Origin: Myxococcales bacterium
GTDB lineage: Bacteria; Myxococcota_A; Polyangia; GCA-2747355
Direction: 5' to 3'
DNA length: 39,055 nucleotides
NCBI GenBank assembly: GCA_020431405.1
Contig: JAGQIK010000573.1
Span: 1 to 39,055 of the forward strand
The notes under the pieces were generated by a model, which saw nothing but the letters and a program-made list of their open reading frames with translations, was not told the DNA's origin and did no database searches. The translations under genes and the position numbers were made by a program. Positions 1 to 5,996 of this stretch are shown in pieces. Every line of letters starts with the position of its first letter. Positions within the stretch are counted from its first letter, which is position 1.

Positions 1-237
1 GACGCCAGCGTCGACAGCGCCAGCACGCCCGATGCGGGCCCGACGCCCGCGGACGACGCGAGCAGCTCGGGCGCCGACGCGGCCGCCGACGCCGCGCAGA
101 GCAGCGGCTCGGGCGATGGCTGCAGCGCCGCGCCCGCCAGCGCGCGCGCCTCGCTCGCCTCGCTCGCCTCGCTGCTGCTGCTGCTCTTGGCGGCGCTGGC
201 GCTGCGCGCGCGTCGTCGCTCGTCGCGCACGCGCTGA
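1..237 (+). CDS. 3' end of a surface protein with a MYXO-CTERM-like tail (partial)
   Basis: The frame is open from the first base and ends with TGA at 235-237, giving 78 residues of a larger protein whose start lies outside the window. The first 40 or so residues are a low-complexity Ala/Ser/Asp/Pro linker. Then comes a Gly-Cys pair (GDGCSAAP), a short spacer, a hydrophobic helix rich in Leu and Ala, and a basic end (RARRRSSRTR). This Gly-Cys, membrane helix, Arg cluster order is that of MYXO-CTERM sorting tails, which in myxobacteria are processed for display at the outer membrane. The function of the main body cannot be seen. The tail assignment is by pattern; the reading frame itself is clear and ends 16 bases before the next gene. 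Confidence 0.75.
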   Translation, partial: DASVDSASTPDAGPTPADDASSSGADAAADAAQSSGSGDGCSAAPASARASLASLASLLLLLLAALALRARRRSSRTR

Positions 238-241
238 GCGC

Positions 242-247
242 TACACT
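242..247 (+). promoter_or_regulatory. -10 box TACACT, likely leaderless start
   Basis: TACACT ends six bases before the GTG at 254, with no Shine-Dalgarno sequence between. That spacing would place the transcription start at the start codon. No good -35 box is visible 17 bases upstream, and the box lies just after the previous stop codon. Confidence 0.4.
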
Positions 248-253
248 CCCGCC

Positions 254-970
254 GTGACCGAATCCTCGCGCTGGCCTCACAAGACACCACCCCATCTCCC
301 ACGCGAAGTCCCCGAGAGCACCGTCCGCTTCGAGACCGACGACGGCGTGGTGCTCGAGGGCCTGCTGCACGTCCCCGAGCGCCCGAGGGGGCGCGCCGTG
401 ATCTGTCATCCCAACCCGCCGCAGGGTGGGACGATGGACAACAAGGTCGTCGAGATCGTGCAGCGCGTCTTCGCGCACTGCGAGCTTTGCACGCTGCGAT
501 TCAACTTCCGCGGCGTCGGCGCCTCGAGCGGCATGCACACGGCGGGCTCGGCCGAGCCGCTCGACGTGGCCGCCGCCCTCGAGCACGTCGACGCGCGCTT
601 CGCCGAGGCGCTCGAGCAGCCCTCGGCCGGCGACGGTGCGCCGCGGCTGCGCGTGCTGGCCGGCTTTTCGTTTGGCAGCGCGATGGCGGCGCAGGCCGTG
701 CGCGATGGCGCCGAGGTCGACGGCTTGCTGCTCGTCGGCGTGCCGCTGACCTGGCGCGACGTGGTGCCGCCGCCGCTGCCGCGCCTGCGGCTCGAGCTGA
801 TCGTCGGCGATCACGATGACTTCTGCCCCGTCGGTCACGCGCGGCGCTTCGTCGCCGACTACCAGGACGCCCGCGCCCGCCTGACCGTCATCGACGACGC
901 GGAGCACTTCTTTCACGGCCGGCTCGCGCAGCTGGCGCGCGCCGTCTACGACTTCGTGATGCAGCCGTAG
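254..970 (+). CDS. Alpha/beta hydrolase of the COG2945 type
   Basis: The 238-residue product resembles small cytoplasmic alpha/beta hydrolases of the COG2945 type. Visible marks are the CHPNPPQGGTMDNKVV stretch near residue 50, which is typical of that group, the nucleophile elbow GFSFGS (Ser near 139), an acidic region GDHDDFCP and a late His in DAEHFFHG that would complete the Ser-Asp-His triad. There is no signal peptide. The frame is open much further upstream, but that part overlaps the previous gene and is Arg/Ala-rich shadow sequence; the GTG at 254 follows a -10 box and begins sensible protein. The substrate is unknown; esterase or dipeptidase-like activity is possible for the superfamily. 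Confidence 0.88.
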   Translation: MTESSRWPHKTPPHLPREVPESTVRFETDDGVVLEGLLHVPERPRGRAVICHPNPPQGGTMDNKVVEIVQRVFAHCELCTLRFNFRGVGASSGMHTAGSAEPLDVAAALEHVDARFAEALEQPSAGDGAPRLRVLAGFSFGSAMAAQAVRDGAEVDGLLLVGVPLTWRDVVPPPLPRLRLELIVGDHDDFCPVGHARRFVADYQDARARLTVIDDAEHFFHGRLAQLARAVYDFVMQP

Positions 971-1002
971 CGCCTTCGCGCGCGTCGTTGTACACCTATC
1001 GG

Positions 1003-2895
1003 GTGGGTACGGGCTGGAGCCACCTTCTGCGCGTCGTCGGCGCGTTGGTCGTCATCGCGGGGCTTTCGGGGCTGGCGGTCTACAGCGTCGGCGATGTGAT
1101 GATGTGGATCATCACGGCGGTGGGCGTCGTGCTCGTCGCCGGCGCCAAGCTGTTCTACCTCGACGTGCGCGTCGAGGCGGCCGACGCCTCCAAGCGCGCC
1201 GTGACCCCGCAGCGCGCGCTCGCCGACGAGCAGCGCGAGCGGCTGCAGGCGCTGGCGGCGCGCGCGCGGCTGCGCGTGGGCGATGGCACGCGTCGCGCCG
1301 CGGGCTTCGGCTTGGTGGTGGGCGCCGGCCTGCTCGCGGGGCTGCTCGCGCGCGCCGTGGTCGCGCCGTTTCCGCCGATCATCGCGGTGCCGGCGTTCGT
1401 GCTGGGCCTCGCCGTGGCTTACGCCGCGAGCACGTGGCTGCGCCTGCGCCGCGCCGCCATCGCGCCCGGGCTTTACTGCGACGGCGAGCACTTGATCTAC
1501 GCCACCGTCGACGAGGTGCTGCTGCGCCGGCTGGGCGGCGGCGCGCTGATCACCCTCGCCACCGCGCACCGCGACGACGGCAGCACCGCGGTGAGCCTCG
1601 CGCTGCGTGACAACACCATCGAGACGGTGGTGCTGCGCGACACGCGCGCGGCCGACGAGCTGGTGGTGCTGCTGCGCGTGGGCGCCGACGGTGACGACGG
1701 CGCGCCAGGCAGCGCCGACGAGCCGCTCGAGGGGCCCCCGGCGCCGGGACACATCTATCGCGCGCTCGACGAGCCGGCCGACGCGCGCGAGCAGCGTATC
1801 GTCGAGAGCCTCGAGCGCGGCGCACGAGGCGCCTCGGCGCAGCGCGTGCGGGCGCGCCGCAAGCGCGCGGTGGTCGCGAGCGGCGTCGCGCTGGCCAGCG
1901 CGCTGGCGCTGCTGACGATCTGCACCGTGGTCGAGCAGCGCCATTTCCTCGCCCACTGCGTGGTCAAGCCGGAGGTCACCTACAGCTATCCGCCGGCGTG
2001 CCACCGCTACTTCGAGCGCTTCAGCGTGCGCATCCTCGCCGGCAGCGCGCGCGATCGCATCGCCGCGATCCATCGCGCGCGCTTCGAGGCCGCCCGCGAC
2101 ACGCCAGCAGCGCTGCGCACGCTGATCAAGATCGACCCGCACAACATCGCGGGCCTTGACGAAGAGCGCGCCGACGCGCTCGGCAAGCTGCTCAAGATCG
2201 GCGGCGCGCGCCGGCTGCGCGAGCTCTACGGGCTCGCGCAGAAGCGGCTCGGCTCGACGCGCTGTCGCGGCGTGCCACAAAAGGTCGCGCGTGCGCTGCA
2301 CGACAAGCTCGCGCTGGCGCGCGCCGGCAGCAAGCCCGAGCTTCCCGTGGTGGTGCACGCGTTCACCGAGGGCACCGAGCGCGAGGTCAAGCTCGGCGCG
2401 CTGGTCGTCGGCGCCAACGTGCGCGTGGCGCCGCCGGCCAAGGTCTTCGACACGCCCAAGAACGCGCGTCGCGCGCGGGCCATCGCCGCCGGCGTGGGCC
2501 ACGCGCTGGCGCGGCTACTCGGTAACGGCACGCTGCAGACCCCGGCGCGCTGGCGCGTCGACAGCTCGGCGCTGCACGCGGTCGTCATCTACAAGGTGAC
2601 GCCCGACGCGGGGCGGCTCTTTCGGCAGAAGGGCACCTTCGCCTACGGCGCCAAGCAGGTCTATGTCGGCCTGCGCTTCGCGTGGAGCTTCGAGCTGTAC
2701 CATCGCGGCCAGCGCGTCTTTCGCTTCGAGCGCGTGGTCGAGCCGCCGCCTTCGCTGACGGTCACCACCTACAGCTACGGCTCGATGTTGGCGCGCATGT
2801 TCGGCGCCAGCGCCAGCAGCATCTACGAGCGCATGGCGCAGATCGCCATCGTGCGCTTCATCGAGCAGCTCGGAGCGGCCCTCGGCCACTGTTGA
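1003..2895 (+). CDS. Unknown five-helix membrane protein
   Basis: The roughly 630-residue protein has two N-terminal hydrophobic helices, another pair near residues 100-145, and a fifth near 290-315. Between the second pair and the fifth helix is a soluble stretch (GLYCDGEHLIYATVDEVLLR) that reads like a short beta-rich, possibly PH-like domain. After helix five comes a domain of about 320 residues, probably outside the cytoplasm, with four Cys in all. I do not recognise the family. The start is uncertain: a TTG at 988 is in frame, but GTG at 1003 has a TACACC element six bases upstream, like the leaderless starts nearby. Consistent codon bias and the absence of stops over 1.9 kb support a real gene. 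Confidence 0.75.
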   Translation: MGTGWSHLLRVVGALVVIAGLSGLAVYSVGDVMMWIITAVGVVLVAGAKLFYLDVRVEAADASKRAVTPQRALADEQRERLQALAARARLRVGDGTRRAAGFGLVVGAGLLAGLLARAVVAPFPPIIAVPAFVLGLAVAYAASTWLRLRRAAIAPGLYCDGEHLIYATVDEVLLRRLGGGALITLATAHRDDGSTAVSLALRDNTIETVVLRDTRAADELVVLLRVGADGDDGAPGSADEPLEGPPAPGHIYRALDEPADAREQRIVESLERGARGASAQRVRARRKRAVVASGVALASALALLTICTVVEQRHFLAHCVVKPEVTYSYPPACHRYFERFSVRILAGSARDRIAAIHRARFEAARDTPAALRTLIKIDPHNIAGLDEERADALGKLLKIGGARRLRELYGLAQKRLGSTRCRGVPQKVARALHDKLALARAGSKPELPVVVHAFTEGTEREVKLGALVVGANVRVAPPAKVFDTPKNARRARAIAAGVGHALARLLGNGTLQTPARWRVDSSALHAVVIYKVTPDAGRLFRQKGTFAYGAKQVYVGLRFAWSFELYHRGQRVFRFERVVEPPPSLTVTTYSYGSMLARMFGASASSIYERMAQIAIVRFIEQLGAALGHC

Positions 2896-2917
2896 TCGCG
2901 CGGGGCGGCGTCGGTGG

Positions 2918-2923
2918 TATCGT
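2918..2923 (+). promoter_or_regulatory. -10 box TATCGT, likely leaderless start
   Basis: TATCGT ends nine bases before the ATG at 2933 and no Shine-Dalgarno sequence lies between. TTGATC at 2892-2897 is the nearest -35-like match, but its 20-base spacing is too long to be convincing. Confidence 0.35.
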
Positions 2924-2932
2924 CGCCCGTCA

Positions 2933-3529
2933 ATGCGTGCTGTGCTCGCCATAGGCTCGTCGTTTCGCGCCCTCGCGGCGATCGCGACGCTGTTGGCGGC
3001 GGCCGTCGCGAGCTGCAACAGCAGCTCGATCAAAGACTGCCCCAGCGAGCCCTTCGCGCAGGGCGAGCGCTGCGAGGGGCTCGAGCTGCGCACCTGCCTG
3101 TTCATCGGCAGCAAGTGCGGTCGCACGACCTGCACCTGCAAAAACGACCTCGGCGGCTTCACCTGGCAGTGTGACGTGGCCAACTGCAGCTGCTCGTGCC
3201 CCTGCGGCTTTCTGGTCACCACCAGCTGCGACGCGCTGGGCTGCACCAAGCCGGAGGACAGCTGCCCGCAAGACGTGATCGACGAGCGCTGCGGCACGGT
3301 CTGCGCGGGGCTCGATGACGGCGGCGACGGCGACGTCGGTGATGGGGGCGGTGACGCGGTTGACGGCGACATCGGGGATGGGGGCGACGCGGGCGACGCG
3401 GGTGACGCGGGTGACGGCGGCGACGCGGGCGACGTTGGCGTTGGCGACGGGGGCGACGGCGGTGACGGGGGCGACGCCGGTGACGCGGGCGACGCGGCGG
3501 GCGACGGGCCCGCCGACGGCACGGGCTGA
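2933..3529 (+). CDS. Cys-rich lipoprotein with Asp/Gly tail
   Basis: The 198-residue product starts with a signal peptide ending in a lipobox-like AVASC, so it is probably lipidated at Cys 28 or so. The middle part (about residues 30-125) holds some twenty Cys, many in CxC and CxxxC spacing, and is likely a disulfide-knotted secreted domain. From about residue 128 to the end nearly every residue is Asp, Gly or Ala in short repeats (GDGGDAGDAGD and variants). Asp/Gly tails of this kind are common in myxobacterial surface proteins and may act as an acidic spacer or bind Ca2+; that is inference. I do not recognise a named domain. Confidence 0.8.
   Translation: MRAVLAIGSSFRALAAIATLLAAAVASCNSSSIKDCPSEPFAQGERCEGLELRTCLFIGSKCGRTTCTCKNDLGGFTWQCDVANCSCSCPCGFLVTTSCDALGCTKPEDSCPQDVIDERCGTVCAGLDDGGDGDVGDGGGDAVDGDIGDGGDAGDAGDAGDGGDAGDVGVGDGGDGGDGGDAGDAGDAAGDGPADGTG
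3313..3520 (+). repeat. Coding low-complexity Asp/Gly repeat
   Basis: Imperfect tandem copies of GACGGCG, GACGCGGGC and close variants encode Gly-Asp-rich sequence at the C-terminus of the lipoprotein. The period is mixed (6, 9 and 12 bases), as expected from slippage within one reading frame. Confidence 0.7.
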
Positions 3530-3591
3530 TCGCCGCGACCTGACCGACGCGACCTGTGACACACCCCACGCTCCACGCGGGGCGCCTGCGG

Positions 3592-3597
3592 TATCAT
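3592..3597 (+). promoter_or_regulatory. -10 box TATCAT, likely leaderless start
   Basis: TATCAT ends six bases before the ATG at 3604 and there is no Shine-Dalgarno sequence. This supports the ATG as the start rather than the in-frame GTG at 3556. Confidence 0.45.
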
Positions 3598-3603
3598 GCA
3601 AGC

Positions 3604-5133
3604 ATGCGGAAAAGCACTCTTCGGTGTGAGCGTTGGCTCGGCCTGGGGGCCCTGCTGACGGTAGTGGTGCTCGCCGACGCGCCCGCGCGCGCCGACGACG
3701 CGGCGCCGGCGCCTCCCTCGCCGACAACCGATCCGACGCTGTCGATCCCCGGCATGCCCGCCTTGCCTTCGGGCAGCCTCGGCGGGCCCACGCCGCCTCC
3801 CACCGCGCAGCCGCGCCCGAGCGGCATCTCGGGCAGCTTCGGCGGCAGCATCACCTTCGAGAAGGTGCAGGAGGACTACTTCATCACGCCGACGATCTTC
3901 AACCAGACCACCATCGGGCCGGTGACCTTCGGCGTGCAGGTGCCGATCCGGCTGCGCGTCTGGGACCGCGATCCGCAAGACGATGGCGTGCTGCGCAAAG
4001 AGGACTGGGACGAGCCCTCCGACTACCTGCGCCTGCTGCGCTTCGTCGAGGTCAACCTCGGCGGCAAGACGTGGCGCTTCCGCGGCCGCTTCGGCGCACT
4101 CGACGGCGAGAGTATCGGCCACGGCACGATCATGGCGGGCTACTACAACTGGCTCGACGTCAACCACTACCAGGGCGGCCTCGTGCTCGACGCGGCCATC
4201 CGCTGGGGTGGGCTGTACTTCATGGTCGACAACATCTTCCGCCCCGAGATCTTCGGCTTCCGCCTGCACGTGCGGCCGCTGTCGTTCATCACCAAGAACA
4301 GCTGGGCCAACAAGCTGATCGTCGGCTTCTCGACCGTCGTCGACACGCGCGCGCCGCTCGCGCTCGCCGACATCGACAACGACCCCAACACGCCGGCGCA
4401 GGCCGCGCTCGACGACGATCAGAACTTCGTCGTCAGCAGCCGCAAGGCGGTCAAGATCATCGGCTTCGACATCGAGTACGCGCTGATCCAGAACAAGCTG
4501 ATCGATCTGGTGCCCTACATCGACATCAACGTGCTCGCCGCCGGCGACACGGGCGTCGGCATGCACCTCGGCACGTTCTTCAACATCCGCATCCCCACGC
4601 CGGTGGGACCGACGCTGCTGACGCGCCTCGAGTACCGCGTCGTCGGCGACGGCTACGCGCCGCGCTACATCGACAGCGTCTACGAGGCGCAGCGCTACCA
4701 GTTCGATCCCAACAACAACATCGACGCCACCACCGGCCTGCCGCTGACCAAGCTGGGCTGGCTGCGCAGCACCGATCCGGGCACCCACGGCTGGCTCGGC
4801 GAGCTGTACTTCGACTTCGCCGGTTGGGTGAAGGTCGGCGGCACCTACGAGGACTACCAAGGCCCCAACAACGCGGCGCTGACCCTCGGCCTGCACCTGC
4901 CCAAGTTCTCGTTCGCGCAGCTCGGCGGCTACTTCACGCGGCGCGGCTTCGACGGCTTCGGCGACGCCTTCGATCTCGATGGCGCGCTGCTGATCGGCTA
5001 CCTGCGCGTCAAGGTCTGGGGCCCGCTCGCGCTCACCGGCGTCTATCGCCGCACCTGGCGCGCGCGCGAAGACGGCACCTACACCGCGCAGAGCGACTTC
5101 AGCGTCGGTGTCGGCGTCTCCTTCGGCTACTAG
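3604..5133 (+). CDS. Outer-membrane beta-barrel protein, unknown cargo
   Basis: The 509-residue protein has a Sec signal peptide (cleavage likely after APARA, residue 30), then a Pro/Gly/Ser-rich linker of about 45 residues, then a long region of alternating polar and hydrophobic residues with many Tyr, Phe, Trp and Gly. It ends in VGVGVSFGY; a terminal aromatic residue is the usual BAM recognition signal of outer-membrane barrels. Its length would suit 16 or more strands. I cannot assign a transported molecule. The in-frame GTG at 3556 would add 16 residues with no signal-peptide character, so ATG 3604 is preferred. Confidence 0.85.
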   Translation: MRKSTLRCERWLGLGALLTVVVLADAPARADDAAPAPPSPTTDPTLSIPGMPALPSGSLGGPTPPPTAQPRPSGISGSFGGSITFEKVQEDYFITPTIFNQTTIGPVTFGVQVPIRLRVWDRDPQDDGVLRKEDWDEPSDYLRLLRFVEVNLGGKTWRFRGRFGALDGESIGHGTIMAGYYNWLDVNHYQGGLVLDAAIRWGGLYFMVDNIFRPEIFGFRLHVRPLSFITKNSWANKLIVGFSTVVDTRAPLALADIDNDPNTPAQAALDDDQNFVVSSRKAVKIIGFDIEYALIQNKLIDLVPYIDINVLAAGDTGVGMHLGTFFNIRIPTPVGPTLLTRLEYRVVGDGYAPRYIDSVYEAQRYQFDPNNNIDATTGLPLTKLGWLRSTDPGTHGWLGELYFDFAGWVKVGGTYEDYQGPNNAALTLGLHLPKFSFAQLGGYFTRRGFDGFGDAFDLDGALLIGYLRVKVWGPLALTGVYRRTWRAREDGTYTAQSDFSVGVGVSFGY

Positions 5134-5405
5134 CCGCTCGCCGCTCGCTCGCCGCCAGCTCGCTCGCCGCCGGCTCGGCCGCGTGATCCGCGGCGAAGCC
5201 GTTGCCCCCGCGCTACATGTCGGAGGGGCTCCCACTGGCTCTCGCGGGAGTCATTGTCACGCTGCTGTGCCTGCCGCCAGTGATGACAGAAAGCTGCAGC
5301 GCCGGGGCAAACCCCCAGAGATTGGTCGTGGCAGGCGCGAGATCGCGACCTTCGCGCGCGGCACACCCGTTGCAATCGTCGAGGGCGTCGTCGAAGGAGA
5401 CCGCC
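5134..5405 (+). other. 272-base gene-free leader upstream of the PilZ gene
   Basis: No convincing gene is present. The stretch begins with a short tandem repeat, then holds several possible stem-loops: GGCTCCC with GGGAGTC (around 5228-5253, one G-U pair), GGGG-CAAA-CCCC at about 5304-5316, and an imperfect GTCATTGTCAC / GTGATGAC pair. A Shine-Dalgarno sequence (GAAGGAGA) sits at 5393-5400 before GTG 5406. The length and structure suggest a long 5' leader or an unseen small RNA. Weak resemblances to riboswitches did not hold up. Confidence 0.4.
5143..5178 (+). repeat. 15-base tandem repeat after the barrel gene
   Basis: Two copies of a 15-base unit (GCTCGCTCGCCGCC plus A or G, 5143-5157 and 5158-5172) and the start of a third follow the barrel gene directly. 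Confidence 0.7.
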
Positions 5406-5981
5406 GTGACCTCTCGCCGCACCGAAAAGAACCCGCCCCTCGAGCTGCTCCAACGCTGTTATCGGCTGCTCCTGCTGCGCGCCCGCGAGCGCGCCGGCGT
5501 GACGCTCGACCTGCTCGAGCTCGACGAGCTCTACCGCCTCGACCGCGATCTGCGCAGCGAGCCCGAAGGTGCCGCGCCGCGCGCCGCTGCCGTCGACGAC
5601 GACGCTGACGGCGACGACGAGCCGGAGCGGCGCACGTTTCGTCGCGAGCGCACGGCGCTTCCCGCCACGGTGGCCGCTGGCGCCGGCGAGCACATGCCCA
5701 CCACCGTGCTCGATCTGTCGGGCAGCGGCGCGCTGGTCGACACCGGCGAGACGCTGAGCGTCGGCGACAAGATCTCGCTGCGGCTCGGGCGTGCGGGCGC
5801 CACCGCCACGCGCTACGTGTTTCCGTGCGAGGTCGTGCGCGAGGTGACGCCGGGCGAGGTCTACGCGCTGCGCTTCTGCGGCACGCCGCTCGAGGTGCGC
5901 TACCAGAGCTACGCCAGCCGCGAGATGCACACCTCGTGGCTGCTCGGCTTCGGCGAGGGTGTCATCGTCGGCAACGGCTAG
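5406..5981 (+). CDS. PilZ domain protein, predicted c-di-GMP receptor
   Basis: The 191-residue cytoplasmic protein has an N-terminal alpha-helical part (residues 10-50, Leu/Arg-rich) and an acidic linker, then a PilZ domain. The two c-di-GMP binding signatures are visible: the Arg cluster RRTFRRER at 76-82 and DLSGSG (D/NxSxxG) at 103-108, followed by beta-strand sequence to residue 180. PilZ domains bind c-di-GMP and alter motility, secretion or exopolysaccharide functions. GTG 5406 is chosen because GAAGGAGA lies six bases upstream; the frame is open back to 5202 but that part looks non-coding. The next gene, a receiver/GGDEF protein, begins 15 bases later, so the two may work in one c-di-GMP circuit. 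Confidence 0.9.
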   Translation: MTSRRTEKNPPLELLQRCYRLLLLRARERAGVTLDLLELDELYRLDRDLRSEPEGAAPRAAAVDDDADGDDEPERRTFRRERTALPATVAAGAGEHMPTTVLDLSGSGALVDTGETLSVGDKISLRLGRAGATATRYVFPCEVVREVTPGEVYALRFCGTPLEVRYQSYASREMHTSWLLGFGEGVIVGNG

Positions 5982-5988
5982 ATATAGT
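5959..5988 (+). promoter_or_regulatory. Promoter TATAGT with weak -35, likely leaderless start
   Basis: TATAGT (5983-5988) ends eight bases before the GTG at 5997, without a Shine-Dalgarno sequence. GTGTCA at 5959-5964, 18 bases upstream and inside the PilZ gene, could act as -35. The response-regulator gene may thus have its own promoter as well as read-through. Confidence 0.4.
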
Positions 5989-5996
5989 CGGGGTCG

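Noticed and set aside
5200-5330. Cobalamin-like (TTGCCCCCGC, CACTGG) and GEMM-like (GGGGCAAACC) riboswitch pieces
   Set aside because: The B12 box and the GGGAAGG part are missing, and the second GEMM half (GACGCAAAGC) is absent. The neighbours are not cobalamin genes.
5202-5405. Upstream extension of the PilZ gene by 68 codons
   Set aside because: The extension has no domain and a good Shine-Dalgarno sequence precedes GTG 5406.
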